Source: Comamonas sp. (lineage in GTDB: Bacteria; Pseudomonadota; Gammaproteobacteria; Burkholderiales; Burkholderiaceae_C). From it: a stretch of 10,010 nt of DNA. Location: NCBI GenBank assembly GCA_019236485.1, contig JAFAIY010000608.1, forward strand, positions 1-10,010, written 5' to 3'. The notes beneath the pieces were generated by a model. The model was not told the origin of the DNA. It worked only from the letters and a program-made list of their open reading frames with translations, and searched no databases. The position numbers were made by a program, and so were the translations under genes. Below, piece by piece: positions 1 to 7,119 of this stretch (position 1 is its first letter; the number at the start of each line of letters is the position of its first letter).

Positions 1-1
1 G

Positions 2-901
2 TTTCATGGCAATGTGGACATCCGGCAGATCTCGCTGGCTTTCGATGGCTACGGCCGGGTCAAGGCACTGAATGGCCAGGAAGGCGAACGCGTGAAAACG
101 GGAGCCCTGCTGGGCAGGCTGGACACACAGACCACGGCCTTGCAGGCCGAGCAGGCGCTGGCGCAGATCGAGGTCCAGCGCCAGTCGCTTTTGCGCCTGC
201 GCAACGGCGCGCGCCCACAGGAGATTGCACAGGCCAGCAGTCGGCTGCTGGCCAGACAGGCTGATGCCGCCCGTGCCGAAAAAGACCTGGCGCGTCTGCA
301 AAGCGTTGCGGCCAACACCCAGGGGCGGGGGGTGAGCGCGCAGGACCTGGATAGAGCCAAGAGCGCCACGCAGGTGGCCCAGGCCCAGGTCGCGGAGCAG
401 CAGCAGGCGCTGCGCCTGATCCAGGAGGGGCCGCGCAAGGAGGAGATTGCGATGGCCGAAGCCCAGCTCAAGGCCTCGCAGGCGCAGCTGGCCTTGCTGC
501 AGCACCAGATCGATCTGGGTGAGCTCAGGTCTCCCGCCGACGCCGTCATCCGCTCCCGCCTGCTCGAGCCCGGGGATATGGCCACGCCGCAGCGGCCCGT
601 GTTTGCTCTGGCCCTGCTCCAGCCCAAATGGGTGCGCATCTATGTCGATGAGACCAGGCTCGGCAGGCTCAGGCCGGGCATGGAGGCGCGTGTGCTGACC
701 GACAGCCAGCCCGGTCAGGCTCTGGCAGGCAAAGTCGGCTATATCTCGTCGATGGCCGAGTTCACGCCCAAGTCGGTGCAGACCGAGGAGCTGCGCACCA
801 GCCTTGTCTATGAGGTGCGCGTGCAGATCGAGGACCCCCGGGACCTGTTGCGCCTGGGCCAGCCCGCGACCGTACACCTGGCAGCGGACGCCGTACGATG
901 A
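2..901 (+). CDS. ybhG: Periplasmic adaptor (HlyD/YbhG-type membrane fusion protein), 5' partial
   Basis: This periplasmic adaptor would link the inner-membrane ABC transporter encoded next to it to the outer-membrane channel at the operon's end. The frame is open from the left edge, and the visible start FHGNVDIRQ is typical of the interior of such proteins, so the true start and the N-terminal anchor or signal (perhaps 25-35 residues) lie outside the window. The GTG at 14 is probably not the start. Counting from base 2: first lipoyl half about residues 11-42 (GRVKALNGQEGERVKTG), Ala/Gln-rich coiled-coil hairpin about 43-172 with a tip near GVSAQDLDRAKSA, second lipoyl half and beta-barrel from about 174 (ELRSPADAVI). 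AEFTPKSVQTEELR at 252-265 is a hallmark of the YbhG/HlyD group. Its TGA overlaps the ATG of the ATPase gene (ATGA). The substrate cannot be read from the sequence. The family call is firm; the E. coli name denotes homology, not proven function. Confidence 0.92.
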   Translation, partial: FHGNVDIRQISLAFDGYGRVKALNGQEGERVKTGALLGRLDTQTTALQAEQALAQIEVQRQSLLRLRNGARPQEIAQASSRLLARQADAARAEKDLARLQSVAANTQGRGVSAQDLDRAKSATQVAQAQVAEQQQALRLIQEGPRKEEIAMAEAQLKASQAQLALLQHQIDLGELRSPADAVIRSRLLEPGDMATPQRPVFALALLQPKWVRIYVDETRLGRLRPGMEARVLTDSQPGQALAGKVGYISSMAEFTPKSVQTEELRTSLVYEVRVQIEDPRDLLRLGQPATVHLAADAVR

Positions 902-2670
902 ACGACGCCGCCACCATCCTTGCCGCCGGCCTGCGCAAGACCTTCAAGGCGCCGGATGGCGGCGCCCTGCATGCGATCGATGAGGTATCTCTGCGCGCGC
1001 GCCCCGGCGAGCTGACGGCGCTGGTCGGCCCCGACGGCGCGGGCAAGACCACGCTGCTGCGCATGATGGCCGGCCTGCTCAAACCCGACGGGGGCAGCTT
1101 GCAGGTGCTGGGCATCGATGTCACCCAAAACCCTCAGGCGGTGCAGGATCGCATCAGCTATATGCCCCAGCGTTTCGGCCTGTATGAGGATCTGAGCGTC
1201 CAGGAAAACCTCGATCTATACGCCGATCTGCACGGCGTGCCGCAGGAGCTCAGGCGCGAGCGCTTCGCGCGCATGCTGGAGATGGTCGACATGGCGCGCT
1301 TTACCGGGCGGCCGGCGGGCCAGCTGTCGGGTGGCATGAAGCAGAAGCTGGGCCTGGCCTGCACTCTGGTGCGCTCCCCGGACCTGCTCCTGCTCGACGA
1401 ACCCAGCGTGGGCGTCGATCCGCTGTCGCGGCGCGATCTGTGGAAGATCGTGCAGCAGCTGGTCGATGCGGAAAAGCTGAGCGTGATCGTCAGCACCGCC
1501 TATATGGATGAGGCCCAGCGCTGCGAGCAGGTCTATGTGCTGCATGCGGGCCGTTTGCTGGCCGAAGGCTCGCCGGCCTCGCTGACGGAACGCGCCCGGG
1601 GCCTCAGCTATACGGCCATTCCGCCCGCGCAGCTGCCGGCCCGCGATCTGCAGGCGCGCCTGCTCGACGCCGCAGAGCTGATCCTGGATGCCGTGCCCAG
1701 GGGGAATACCGTGCATTTCGTGCGCCGGCCGGAGACCGATGAACGGGATCTGGCCCGGATACTCGGAGGCGCCGAGCTCCACACGCGCCCCGCCGAGCTC
1801 GAAGATGCGTTCATGATGCTGCTGCGGCGCCATCAGCAGGAGCCAGGCCCGGACACGGCTCGGCCGGAGCCGCCCAGGCGCCCCATCGCCGGCGGCCAGG
1901 AGCATGGGCCATTGATCGTGGTGCGCGATCTGGTGCGCAAATTCGGCGATTTCACCGCGGTGGCAAGCACCTCGTTCGACGTCAATCGCGGCGAGATATT
2001 CGGTCTGCTCGGTCCCAATGGCGCGGGCAAGACCACCACGTTCCGCATGCTCTGCGGCCTGCTGCCGGCCACCAGTGGCCACCTGGAAGTTGCGGGGTTG
2101 AACCTGCGCACGGCCCGGGCGCAGGCACGCGGGCGCATAGGCTATGTGGCACAGAAGTTTGCGCTCTACGGCAATCTGACGGTGCGCGAGAACCTGGAGT
2201 TTTTCGGCGGCGCCTACGGGCTGCGCGGCCAGGCCAGACAGAAACGGCTCGGCGCGATGATGGAGCAGTTCGGACTCGAGCCCCAGGCGCTCAGCGGCAT
2301 GCTCTCCGTCGGCTACAAGCAGCGCCTGGCGATGGCCGTGGGACTGCTGCACGAGCCGGAAATCCTGTTCCTCGACGAGCCGACCAGCGGCATAGACCCG
2401 CTGGCGCGCCGCGCCTTCTGGCGCACCATCACGGCACTGGCGCAAACCGGGGTGAGCATCATCATCACCACGCACTTCATGGAAGAAGCCGAATACTGCG
2501 ACCGCATCGCGATCCAGGACTCCGGCAGGGTGCTCGCGCTTGGCACACCGCAGCAGGTCCGCGAACAGGCGGGCGGAAACAGCGCCACCGACATGAACCA
2601 CGCCTTCATCGCCATCGTCGAACAGAGCCGCGGCCAGGTCGCGCAGAACGAAGCCGGAGGCAGAACATGA
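898..2670 (+). CDS. ybhF: Double-domain ABC transporter ATPase (YbhF type)
   Basis: This cytoplasmic ATPase powers the two permeases encoded downstream. It is a tandem fusion of two nucleotide-binding domains, 590 aa, close to the length of E. coli YbhF. NBD1 spans about 5-235: Walker A GPDGAGKT 44-51, signature LSGGMKQ 143-149, Walker B LLLLDEP with catalytic Glu168, but Ala201 where the switch histidine belongs (STAYMDEA). A variable linker covers about 236-335. NBD2 spans about 339-570: Walker A GPNGAGKT 372-379, altered signature LSVGYKQ 469-475, Walker B LFLDEP with Glu494, and switch His526 (TTHFMEEAE). Because each ATP site combines Walker motifs of one domain with the signature of the other, both defects fall in one site and the other site is canonical. 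The ATG at 898 overlaps the adaptor stop, and the TGA overlaps the next start. Domain architecture and gene order make the family assignment firm; the exported compound is unknown. Confidence 0.96.
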   Translation: MNDAATILAAGLRKTFKAPDGGALHAIDEVSLRARPGELTALVGPDGAGKTTLLRMMAGLLKPDGGSLQVLGIDVTQNPQAVQDRISYMPQRFGLYEDLSVQENLDLYADLHGVPQELRRERFARMLEMVDMARFTGRPAGQLSGGMKQKLGLACTLVRSPDLLLLDEPSVGVDPLSRRDLWKIVQQLVDAEKLSVIVSTAYMDEAQRCEQVYVLHAGRLLAEGSPASLTERARGLSYTAIPPAQLPARDLQARLLDAAELILDAVPRGNTVHFVRRPETDERDLARILGGAELHTRPAELEDAFMMLLRRHQQEPGPDTARPEPPRRPIAGGQEHGPLIVVRDLVRKFGDFTAVASTSFDVNRGEIFGLLGPNGAGKTTTFRMLCGLLPATSGHLEVAGLNLRTARAQARGRIGYVAQKFALYGNLTVRENLEFFGGAYGLRGQARQKRLGAMMEQFGLEPQALSGMLSVGYKQRLAMAVGLLHEPEILFLDEPTSGIDPLARRAFWRTITALAQTGVSIIITTHFMEEAEYCDRIAIQDSGRVLALGTPQQVREQAGGNSATDMNHAFIAIVEQSRGQVAQNEAGGRT

Positions 2671-3806
2671 ATGCCGGCTTTCTCAGACGCTTCAGCGCAC
2701 TGCTGCGCAAGGAAGTGCGGCAGATGCTGCGCGACAGAAGCACCATGACCGTCGGCCTGCTGCTTCCCGCCGCGCTGATTCTGCTGTTTGGCTATGGGCT
2801 GTCGTTCGACGTGAAGAACGCTCCGGTGGCGGTGGTCATGGAGGACAGCTCCCCCATGGCGCGCGAGATCGTCGACGGCCTGCAGGGCTCGTCCTATCTG
2901 TCCCCCGTCTGGTCGACGAATATGGTCGACGCCGAGGCCCGGATACGCGCGGGCGCTGTGGACGGCATTGTGCGCATTCCGCCGGACTTCTCGCGGCGTC
3001 TCGCGGCCGGCGATGCCCATGTACAGTTGCTGCTCAATGGCGCCAACACCACGCTCGCACAGGCGGTCGAAGCCTATGTCGGCGGCGCTCTTGCCTCCTC
3101 GATGCTAAAACAGGCCGATCGCAGCGGCAGCGACCGTGAGGGCATGCAGCCCGGAACCAGCAGCATCGAGGTGGTGCAGCGCATCTGGTTCAACGAGGCC
3201 GGCAACAGCACCTGGTATCTGGTGCCTGGCCTGCTGGTGCTGGTGCTCACGCTGATCGGGGCCTTTCTCACCTCGCTGCTCATCGCCCGCGAATGGGAGC
3301 GCGGCACGCTCGAATCCCTGTTCGTGACACCGGCACACCCGACCGAGCTGGTGCTGGCCAAGCTGGTGCCCTATCTGGCCATCGGGGCCATCGATCTGCT
3401 GCTATGCCTGCTGGCGGCCCGATTTCTTTTCGATGTGCCCATGCGCGGCTCGCTGTGGGTCATCGTCTGCATCTCCATGCTGTATCTGAGCGTCTCCCTG
3501 CTGCTGGGATTGCTGATCTCCGGCCTCACGCGCAATCAGTTTCTTGCGAGTCAGGTCGCTCTGGTCACCAGCTTCATGCCCGCGATGATGCTCTCGGGCT
3601 TTGTCTTCGACCTGCGCAATGTCCCGCTGGCGGTCCAGGCGGTGAGCCATGTGCTGCCGGCCACCCACTTCATGGGCTTGATCAAGACGCTTTTCCTCGC
3701 CGGCAACGACTGGCCAGGCATAGCGCGCAGCAGCATCATCCTCAGCGGGTATGCGCTGCTGCTGACCCTCGCGGCCCGGCGCACGCTGCGCAAGACTCTG
3801 GATTGA
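2667..3806 (+). CDS. ybhS: ABC-2 type permease, first subunit (YbhS type)
   Basis: This is one of two inner-membrane permease subunits of the efflux pump. The 379-aa protein has the ABC-2 layout: a short cytoplasmic N-terminus rich in Arg/Lys, TM1 at about 28-46 (LLLPAALILLFGYGLSF), a large periplasmic domain at about 50-182, then a block of five helices at about 185-206, 229-250, 263-286, 293-314 and 354-370. Between TM2 and TM3 sits EWERGTLESLFVTP (209-222), the conserved cytoplasmic motif of this family. The length matches E. coli YbhS (about 377 aa). The start is fixed by the ATGA overlap with the ATPase stop, and an AGCCGGAGG-like ribosome-binding site lies just upstream at about 2651-2660. 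The stop is 5 bp before the second permease, with which it probably forms a heterodimer. Which permease is S and which R is inferred from gene order. Confidence 0.93.
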   Translation: MNAGFLRRFSALLRKEVRQMLRDRSTMTVGLLLPAALILLFGYGLSFDVKNAPVAVVMEDSSPMAREIVDGLQGSSYLSPVWSTNMVDAEARIRAGAVDGIVRIPPDFSRRLAAGDAHVQLLLNGANTTLAQAVEAYVGGALASSMLKQADRSGSDREGMQPGTSSIEVVQRIWFNEAGNSTWYLVPGLLVLVLTLIGAFLTSLLIAREWERGTLESLFVTPAHPTELVLAKLVPYLAIGAIDLLLCLLAARFLFDVPMRGSLWVIVCISMLYLSVSLLLGLLISGLTRNQFLASQVALVTSFMPAMMLSGFVFDLRNVPLAVQAVSHVLPATHFMGLIKTLFLAGNDWPGIARSSIILSGYALLLTLAARRTLRKTLD

Positions 3807-3811
3807 CGACC

Positions 3812-4915
3812 ATGGCGACGCTTGCACAGCTTGGCGCGTTGATCCTCAAGGAACTGCTGGCTCTCATCAAGGAGCCATCGAGCCGCATCATCCTGTTCGC
3901 GCCGGCGCTGATGCAGGCGCTGCTGTTCGGCTATGGCGCCACCTATGACCTCAAGCATGTGCCCTATGCGGTGCTGGACCAGAGCCGCAGCGCCGCATCG
4001 GTGGAACTGCTGGCACGGCTGGACGGCAGCGGAGTTTTCGAGCGCGAAGCGACATTGACGTCCTCACGGCAGATCGCGGCACAGATTGACGGCGGGAAGG
4101 TACTGATGGCGATCAGCATCCCCGCCGATTTTCAGGACCGGCTCGCAGCAGGTCAGACTGCGCCGCTGCAGCTGATTCTTGATGGACGCAATTCCTCCAC
4201 CGCGACGGCAGCCTCCGGCTATGTGGCGACGATCGTGGCCGACTACAACGCCTCGCTGGCCGGTGGCGGCCAGAGCGTCGCGATTGAGCGGCGTGCCTGG
4301 TACAACCCGAACCTGGAATCCCGCTGGCTGCTGATGCCCGGCCTGATCGCGGCCCTGAGCATGGTCCAGACCCTGCTGATATCTGCCCTCTCGGTCGCGC
4401 GCGAGCGAGAGCAGGGCACTTTCGATCAACTGCTGGTCACGCCACTCACACCCATGCTCATTCTGATCGGCAAGGCACTGCCGGCAATTCTGGTGGGACT
4501 GCTTCAGTCCAGCATCATCTTTCTGATCATCCGCTTCTGGTTCCAGATCCCCATGAACGGCTCGGTAGCCCTGCTGTACCTGGGCCTGCTGAGCTTCAAC
4601 ATCGCGGTGGTCGGCGTGGGGCTTTCGATCTCGGCGCTGTCGACGAGCATGCAGCAGGCCATGCTCTACACCTTTCTCCTCATCATGCCCCTGATGCTGC
4701 TCTCCGGCCTGCTGACCCCGGTGCGCAATATGCCGGAGCCGCTACAGATTGCGACCTATGCCAATCCGCTGCGTTTTGGCATGAGCATTGTGCGCAGCGT
4801 TTATCTCGAGGGCGCGGGACTGGCGGAGATCGGCCTCGAATTCATCCCCTTGCTAGCCTTAGCCATGGTCACGCTGCCGCTGGCCGCCTGGCTGTTTCGC
4901 AACCGCATGTATTGA
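3812..4915 (+). CDS. ybhR: ABC-2 type permease, second subunit (YbhR type)
   Basis: This is the second inner-membrane permease subunit, 367 aa, near the 368 aa of E. coli YbhR. TM1 is at about 24-44, a periplasmic domain at about 46-168, and further helices at about 172-196, 217-241, 253-277, 283-303 and 343-362. EREQGTFDQLLVTP (198-211) is the counterpart of the motif in the first permease. The frame stays open far upstream, back into the preceding gene, but that portion is a low-complexity Ala/Pro/His shadow. The ATG at 3812 gives the expected N-terminus (MATLAQLGALILKELLALIKEP), so I start there; the spacing from the first permease is 5 bp, and the ribosome-binding site is weak, consistent with translational coupling. 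The stop TGA shares a base with the ATG of the channel gene (TGATG). The substrate is unknown. Confidence 0.93.
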   Translation: MATLAQLGALILKELLALIKEPSSRIILFAPALMQALLFGYGATYDLKHVPYAVLDQSRSAASVELLARLDGSGVFEREATLTSSRQIAAQIDGGKVLMAISIPADFQDRLAAGQTAPLQLILDGRNSSTATAASGYVATIVADYNASLAGGGQSVAIERRAWYNPNLESRWLLMPGLIAALSMVQTLLISALSVAREREQGTFDQLLVTPLTPMLILIGKALPAILVGLLQSSIIFLIIRFWFQIPMNGSVALLYLGLLSFNIAVVGVGLSISALSTSMQQAMLYTFLLIMPLMLLSGLLTPVRNMPEPLQIATYANPLRFGMSIVRSVYLEGAGLAEIGLEFIPLLALAMVTLPLAAWLFRNRMY

Positions 4916-6414
4916 TGGTGAGCCGCCTCATGTTCGAACCGCATGCCCCCACTCACCCGCTGCGCTTCGGCCTTATGGCCGGCGCGCTGGCTTTGGCGGG
5001 TTGCACGGCGCTGGGCCCCGATTTCAGCAGGCCCGCGGCGTCCGGCCCGGACACCTGGTCCGGCTGGCATGCTGCCGATGAGTCCCTGCTCCTGCCTGTG
5101 GACGCCACGCGAGCGCTGTCCGCGCGGTGGTGGCAGGCGTTCAACGACCCGACCCTGAATCGGCTGGAGCAGCGCGCCTTCGAGGCCAGCCCCGATCTGC
5201 AGAGCGCCGCGCTTCGCTTTGCCCAGGCCCGCATACAGCGCAGCGTGGTCTCTGCCCAGCGCGGACCGGGAGTCGATGCAGCCGCAGCCGTCGGCCGCCA
5301 GCGCCAGAGCGAATACGGAGCGGCCACGCGCATGCTCGACCTCATAGGCGGCAACCGCGCTGCCCTGGCCCAGGCTTTGAGCCGGCCGTTCACGCTCTAC
5401 CAGGTGGGATTTGACGCCTCCTGGGAACCTGACCTCTGGGGGCGCGTAAGCCGCTCCATCGAAGCCGCCGACGCGGACCTCGACGCTCAGGCGGCGCTGC
5501 TGGATCTCGCGCGTCTGGCCCTGGCCAGCGATTTGGCGCGCAACTACTTTGAGCTGCGAACCACTCAGCGTCAGATACATCTGGCGCGGGAAGACATTGC
5601 GGCTCTGCGCGAGCGCACCGAGATTCTGCGAGAGCGCGTGAAAGCCGGTGTCATCGAGCATGGCGATCTGGACCGGCAGCAGGCCGAACTGGCAGCGCTC
5701 GACGCCCAGTTGCCCGGCCTACTGGCGCAGGAAGGCGTGAGCCTCAACCAGATCGCGCTGCTTCTGGGCGAAGCACCGGGCGGCCTGAGCCGTGAGCTTG
5801 CCGCCCCGCTCGACGCAGGCCCTGCGGCCTTACCGGACTTCGCCCTGGGCCTGCCCTCGGAAGTCGCCAGGCGCAGACCCGACATCCTGGTCGCCGAGGC
5901 GCGCCTGCACCGTGCGACGGCCAATATCGGCGTGGCCAGGGCCGAGCTCTATCCCAGCATCCGGCTCGGTGCGCATTTCGGCTACGAATCCTATCTGGGC
6001 AAAGAGTTCGGCGACTGGCGCAGCCGCACCTGGTCCATCGGGCCAAGCCTGAACCTGCCGCTGTTCGATGGCGGCCGGCGCAAAAGCGTGGTGGTTCTGC
6101 GGGAACTCGAGCAGCAGGAGGCCGCCGTGAACTATCAGCGGACGGTGCTCCAGGCATGGCAGGAAATCGACGATGCGCTCACCGCCTATGCCGCCGAGCT
6201 GCAACGCGCGGAACACCTCAAAGACCGGGTGCGCAGTGCCGCCGATGTCTATGCGCTGTCCCGGGCCCGCTACGCAGCAGGCGCCACGGACTTCATCGCG
6301 GCGCTGGATGGCCGGCGCAGCCTGCTCCAGGCGCGCCGCGATCTGGCGTCCAGCGAAGGACGTTTGAGCACGCAATATGTGGCGATCAACAAAGCCATCG
6401 GCAATGTACGCTAG
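4915..6414 (+). CDS. Outer-membrane efflux channel lipoprotein (NodT/OprM-type)
   Basis: This protein would form the trimeric TolC-like outer-membrane duct that completes the tripartite pump. It is 499 aa from the ATG at 4915 and typical of the family. The N-terminus carries a lipoprotein signal ending LALAGC, with lipidated Cys30, followed by TALGPDFSRP, the family's usual mature start. Two outer-membrane-efflux-protein repeats follow, about 75-260 and 295-490. FDASWEPDLWGRVSRSIEAA (166-185) is a strong NodT-class signature; LPSEVARRRPDI and PLFDGGRRK also fit. The 4915 ATG overlaps the permease stop (TGATG). An in-frame ATG at 4930 has a GGTGAG-like ribosome-binding site about 7 bp upstream and is an equally plausible start; both keep the signal peptide. 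A pump carrying its own channel contrasts with E. coli ybhGFSR, which has no adjacent channel gene. No clear plus-strand terminator follows. Confidence 0.94.
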   Translation: MVSRLMFEPHAPTHPLRFGLMAGALALAGCTALGPDFSRPAASGPDTWSGWHAADESLLLPVDATRALSARWWQAFNDPTLNRLEQRAFEASPDLQSAALRFAQARIQRSVVSAQRGPGVDAAAAVGRQRQSEYGAATRMLDLIGGNRAALAQALSRPFTLYQVGFDASWEPDLWGRVSRSIEAADADLDAQAALLDLARLALASDLARNYFELRTTQRQIHLAREDIAALRERTEILRERVKAGVIEHGDLDRQQAELAALDAQLPGLLAQEGVSLNQIALLLGEAPGGLSRELAAPLDAGPAALPDFALGLPSEVARRRPDILVAEARLHRATANIGVARAELYPSIRLGAHFGYESYLGKEFGDWRSRTWSIGPSLNLPLFDGGRRKSVVVLRELEQQEAAVNYQRTVLQAWQEIDDALTAYAAELQRAEHLKDRVRSAADVYALSRARYAAGATDFIAALDGRRSLLQARRDLASSEGRLSTQYVAINKAIGNVR

Positions 6415-6483
6415 GTATTTCGGCCACTGAAACGGACCGAGCCCCGCACCGCCCCCCGATCCGGAAAACATTCAGCAACAAAG

Positions 6484-6513
6484 AAAAAAGGCTCCTAGCC
6501 AAAGCTAGGAACC
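6484..6513 (-). terminator. Intrinsic terminator of the tRNA-Pro gene
   Basis: On the minus strand a 10-bp stem forms between 6504-6513 and 6490-6499 (core TCCTAGC/GCTAGGA, one G-U wobble, two outer G-C pairs) with a four-base loop. It is followed at once by six T and then CTT. It lies 12 bp downstream of the tRNA 3' end. In the plus direction the same hairpin lacks an adjacent T run, so it is at best a weak terminator for the efflux operon, whose stop codon lies about 75 bp upstream of it. Confidence 0.88.
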
Positions 6514-6524
6514 CTTATCTATTT

Positions 6525-6601
6525 TGGTCGGAATGGCGGGATTCGAACTCGCGACCCCTTGCACCCCATGCAAGTGCGCTACCAGGCTGCGCTACATTCC
6601 G
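6525..6601 (-). tRNA. tRNA-Pro (anticodon GGG)
   Basis: A 77-nt cloverleaf reads cleanly on the minus strand. The acceptor stem is CGGAATG/CATTCCG, the D arm GCGC-AGCCTGGTA-GCGC, and the anticodon stem CTTGC/GCAAG around loop ATGGGGT, which gives anticodon GGG (reads CCC and CCU). The variable region is GGGTC, the T loop TTCGAAT, the discriminator base A, and the CCA end is encoded (6525-6527). All stems pair except one A-C opposition in the T stem (GCGAG against CCCGC, position 52:62). The gene stands alone, transcribed towards the efflux operon, with a TATAAT box upstream and an intrinsic terminator downstream. Plus-strand reading of this locus gives the peptide EWRDSNSRPLAP, a common false protein. 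Confidence 0.96.
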
Positions 6602-6615
6602 TGTCGATGGGACGA

Positions 6616-6621
6616 ATTATA
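6616..6621 (-). promoter_or_regulatory. -10 box of the tRNA-Pro promoter
   Basis: On the minus strand a perfect TATAAT lies 14 bp before the tRNA 5' end, which would leave a leader of about 6-9 nt. I see no good -35 hexamer at 16-18 bp spacing (the region is GC-rich, CCCCGGGG at 6639-6646), so the promoter call rests on the -10 box and its position alone. Confidence 0.5.
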
Positions 6622-6655
6622 GGGACAAAAAATAACCTCCCCGGGGAAAGCGCGA

Positions 6656-6672
6656 ACTTTTTTCAAAAAAGT
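6656..6672. repeat. Perfect A/T palindrome, 8+1+8
   Basis: ACTTTTTTCAAAAAAGT is an exact inverted repeat about a single central C. It lies about 55 bp upstream of the tRNA start. It could be a bent or AT-rich upstream promoter element for the tRNA, or a protein-binding site. It is too poor in G-C pairs to make a typical terminator hairpin. Confidence 0.6.
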
Positions 6673-6843
6673 GTCAGAAGGGTCCGACGCGGGCCGCGCG
6701 CTCACCTGGCGGTTGCAGGCTCGCTGCCCAGGGAAAGCAGGTCGTCCAAGATAAGGAGTTCAGCCCAGGCCCGGCTCCCCATCCATTCAGCACAGTGATA
6801 TGTAAGCGCAGGGATTGAGTGCCCCGACCCATGGATCGCCACG

Positions 6844-6860
6844 GGAATAACTATTATTCC
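6844..6860. promoter_or_regulatory. Palindrome GGAATAA-CTA-TTATTCC, candidate operator
   Basis: This is an exact 7+3+7 inverted repeat in otherwise GC-rich DNA, about 260 bp upstream of the porin start. Its centre contains TATTAT, a 5/6 match to a -10 box. Its size and symmetry fit a dimeric regulator's binding site. I cannot match it with certainty to a known box; it only loosely resembles the AT-rich inverted repeats of Fur-type regulators. Function is unproven. Confidence 0.4.
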
Positions 6861-7107
6861 TGCGCGACTCTCTTGCCATGGCTTGCCTCGGCGCAACAGC
6901 TTGTCGCAGCAGGCGCTGCGCCGGATCGCCGCCAACCGTGCAGCACGCACCAAGGCGGTGCATACAGGTACTTCCCCCTGTCTTGCTGATGTGAAAAAAC
7001 CACTGTCATCTCGCCGAAACGATGATTTCATTGGCTTCTGCGACGTCCAGGCCCGGAGACTGCGCCTGGCGCCGCTATATTTCCAAACGTAACTCAAACA
7101 TTCAACA

Positions 7108-7114
7108 AGAGAGA
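7108..7114 (+). promoter_or_regulatory. Ribosome-binding site of the porin gene
   Basis: A purine-rich AAGAGAG ends 5 bp before the ATG at 7120. It supports that start, as does the clean signal peptide that follows. Confidence 0.6.
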
Positions 7115-7119
7115 ACTCC

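Larger units (their letters stand above)
6602..7119. other. Gene-free stretch between tRNA-Pro and the porin gene
   Basis: I see no convincing gene in these 518 bp. The open frames crossing it lack ribosome-binding sites, have unsupported starts (for example a TTG at 6883) or run into the tRNA or the porin. The stretch holds the tRNA promoter at its left end, two perfect AT-rich palindromes (6656-6672 and 6844-6860), and presumably the porin promoter and 5' leader. A TATATT at 7076-7081, about 40 bp before the porin ATG, is a possible -10 box but has no matching -35. The composition is patchier than in the flanking genes, with several A/T runs set in GC-rich DNA. Confidence 0.6.

Noticed and set aside
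1216..2601. 461-codon frame antisense to the ATPase gene
   Set aside because: Shadow of the double ABC domain gene, whose motifs are all intact on the plus strand.
3293..3811. In-frame N-terminal extension of the second permease by 173 codons
   Set aside because: It overlaps the first permease in another frame and has Pro/His/Ala-rich nonsense sequence; the ATG at 3812 gives the family's normal length and N-terminus.
6493..6525. Hairpin as the plus-strand terminator of the efflux operon
   Set aside because: No T run follows the stem in that direction; the T run is on the minus-strand side and serves the tRNA.
6525..6601. tRNA-Pro as an attachment site for a genomic island
   Set aside because: No integrase gene and no direct repeat of the tRNA 3' end is visible within the window.
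6156..6635. Plus-strand frame of 159 codons running through the tRNA, ending in a peptide with EWRDSNSRPLAP
   Set aside because: It overlaps the channel gene in another frame and then translates the antisense of tRNA-Pro; this peptide is a well-known tRNA artefact.
6883..7092. Possible 69-aa gene in the porin upstream region
   Set aside because: It has a TTG start, no ribosome-binding site and no recognisable composition or motif.
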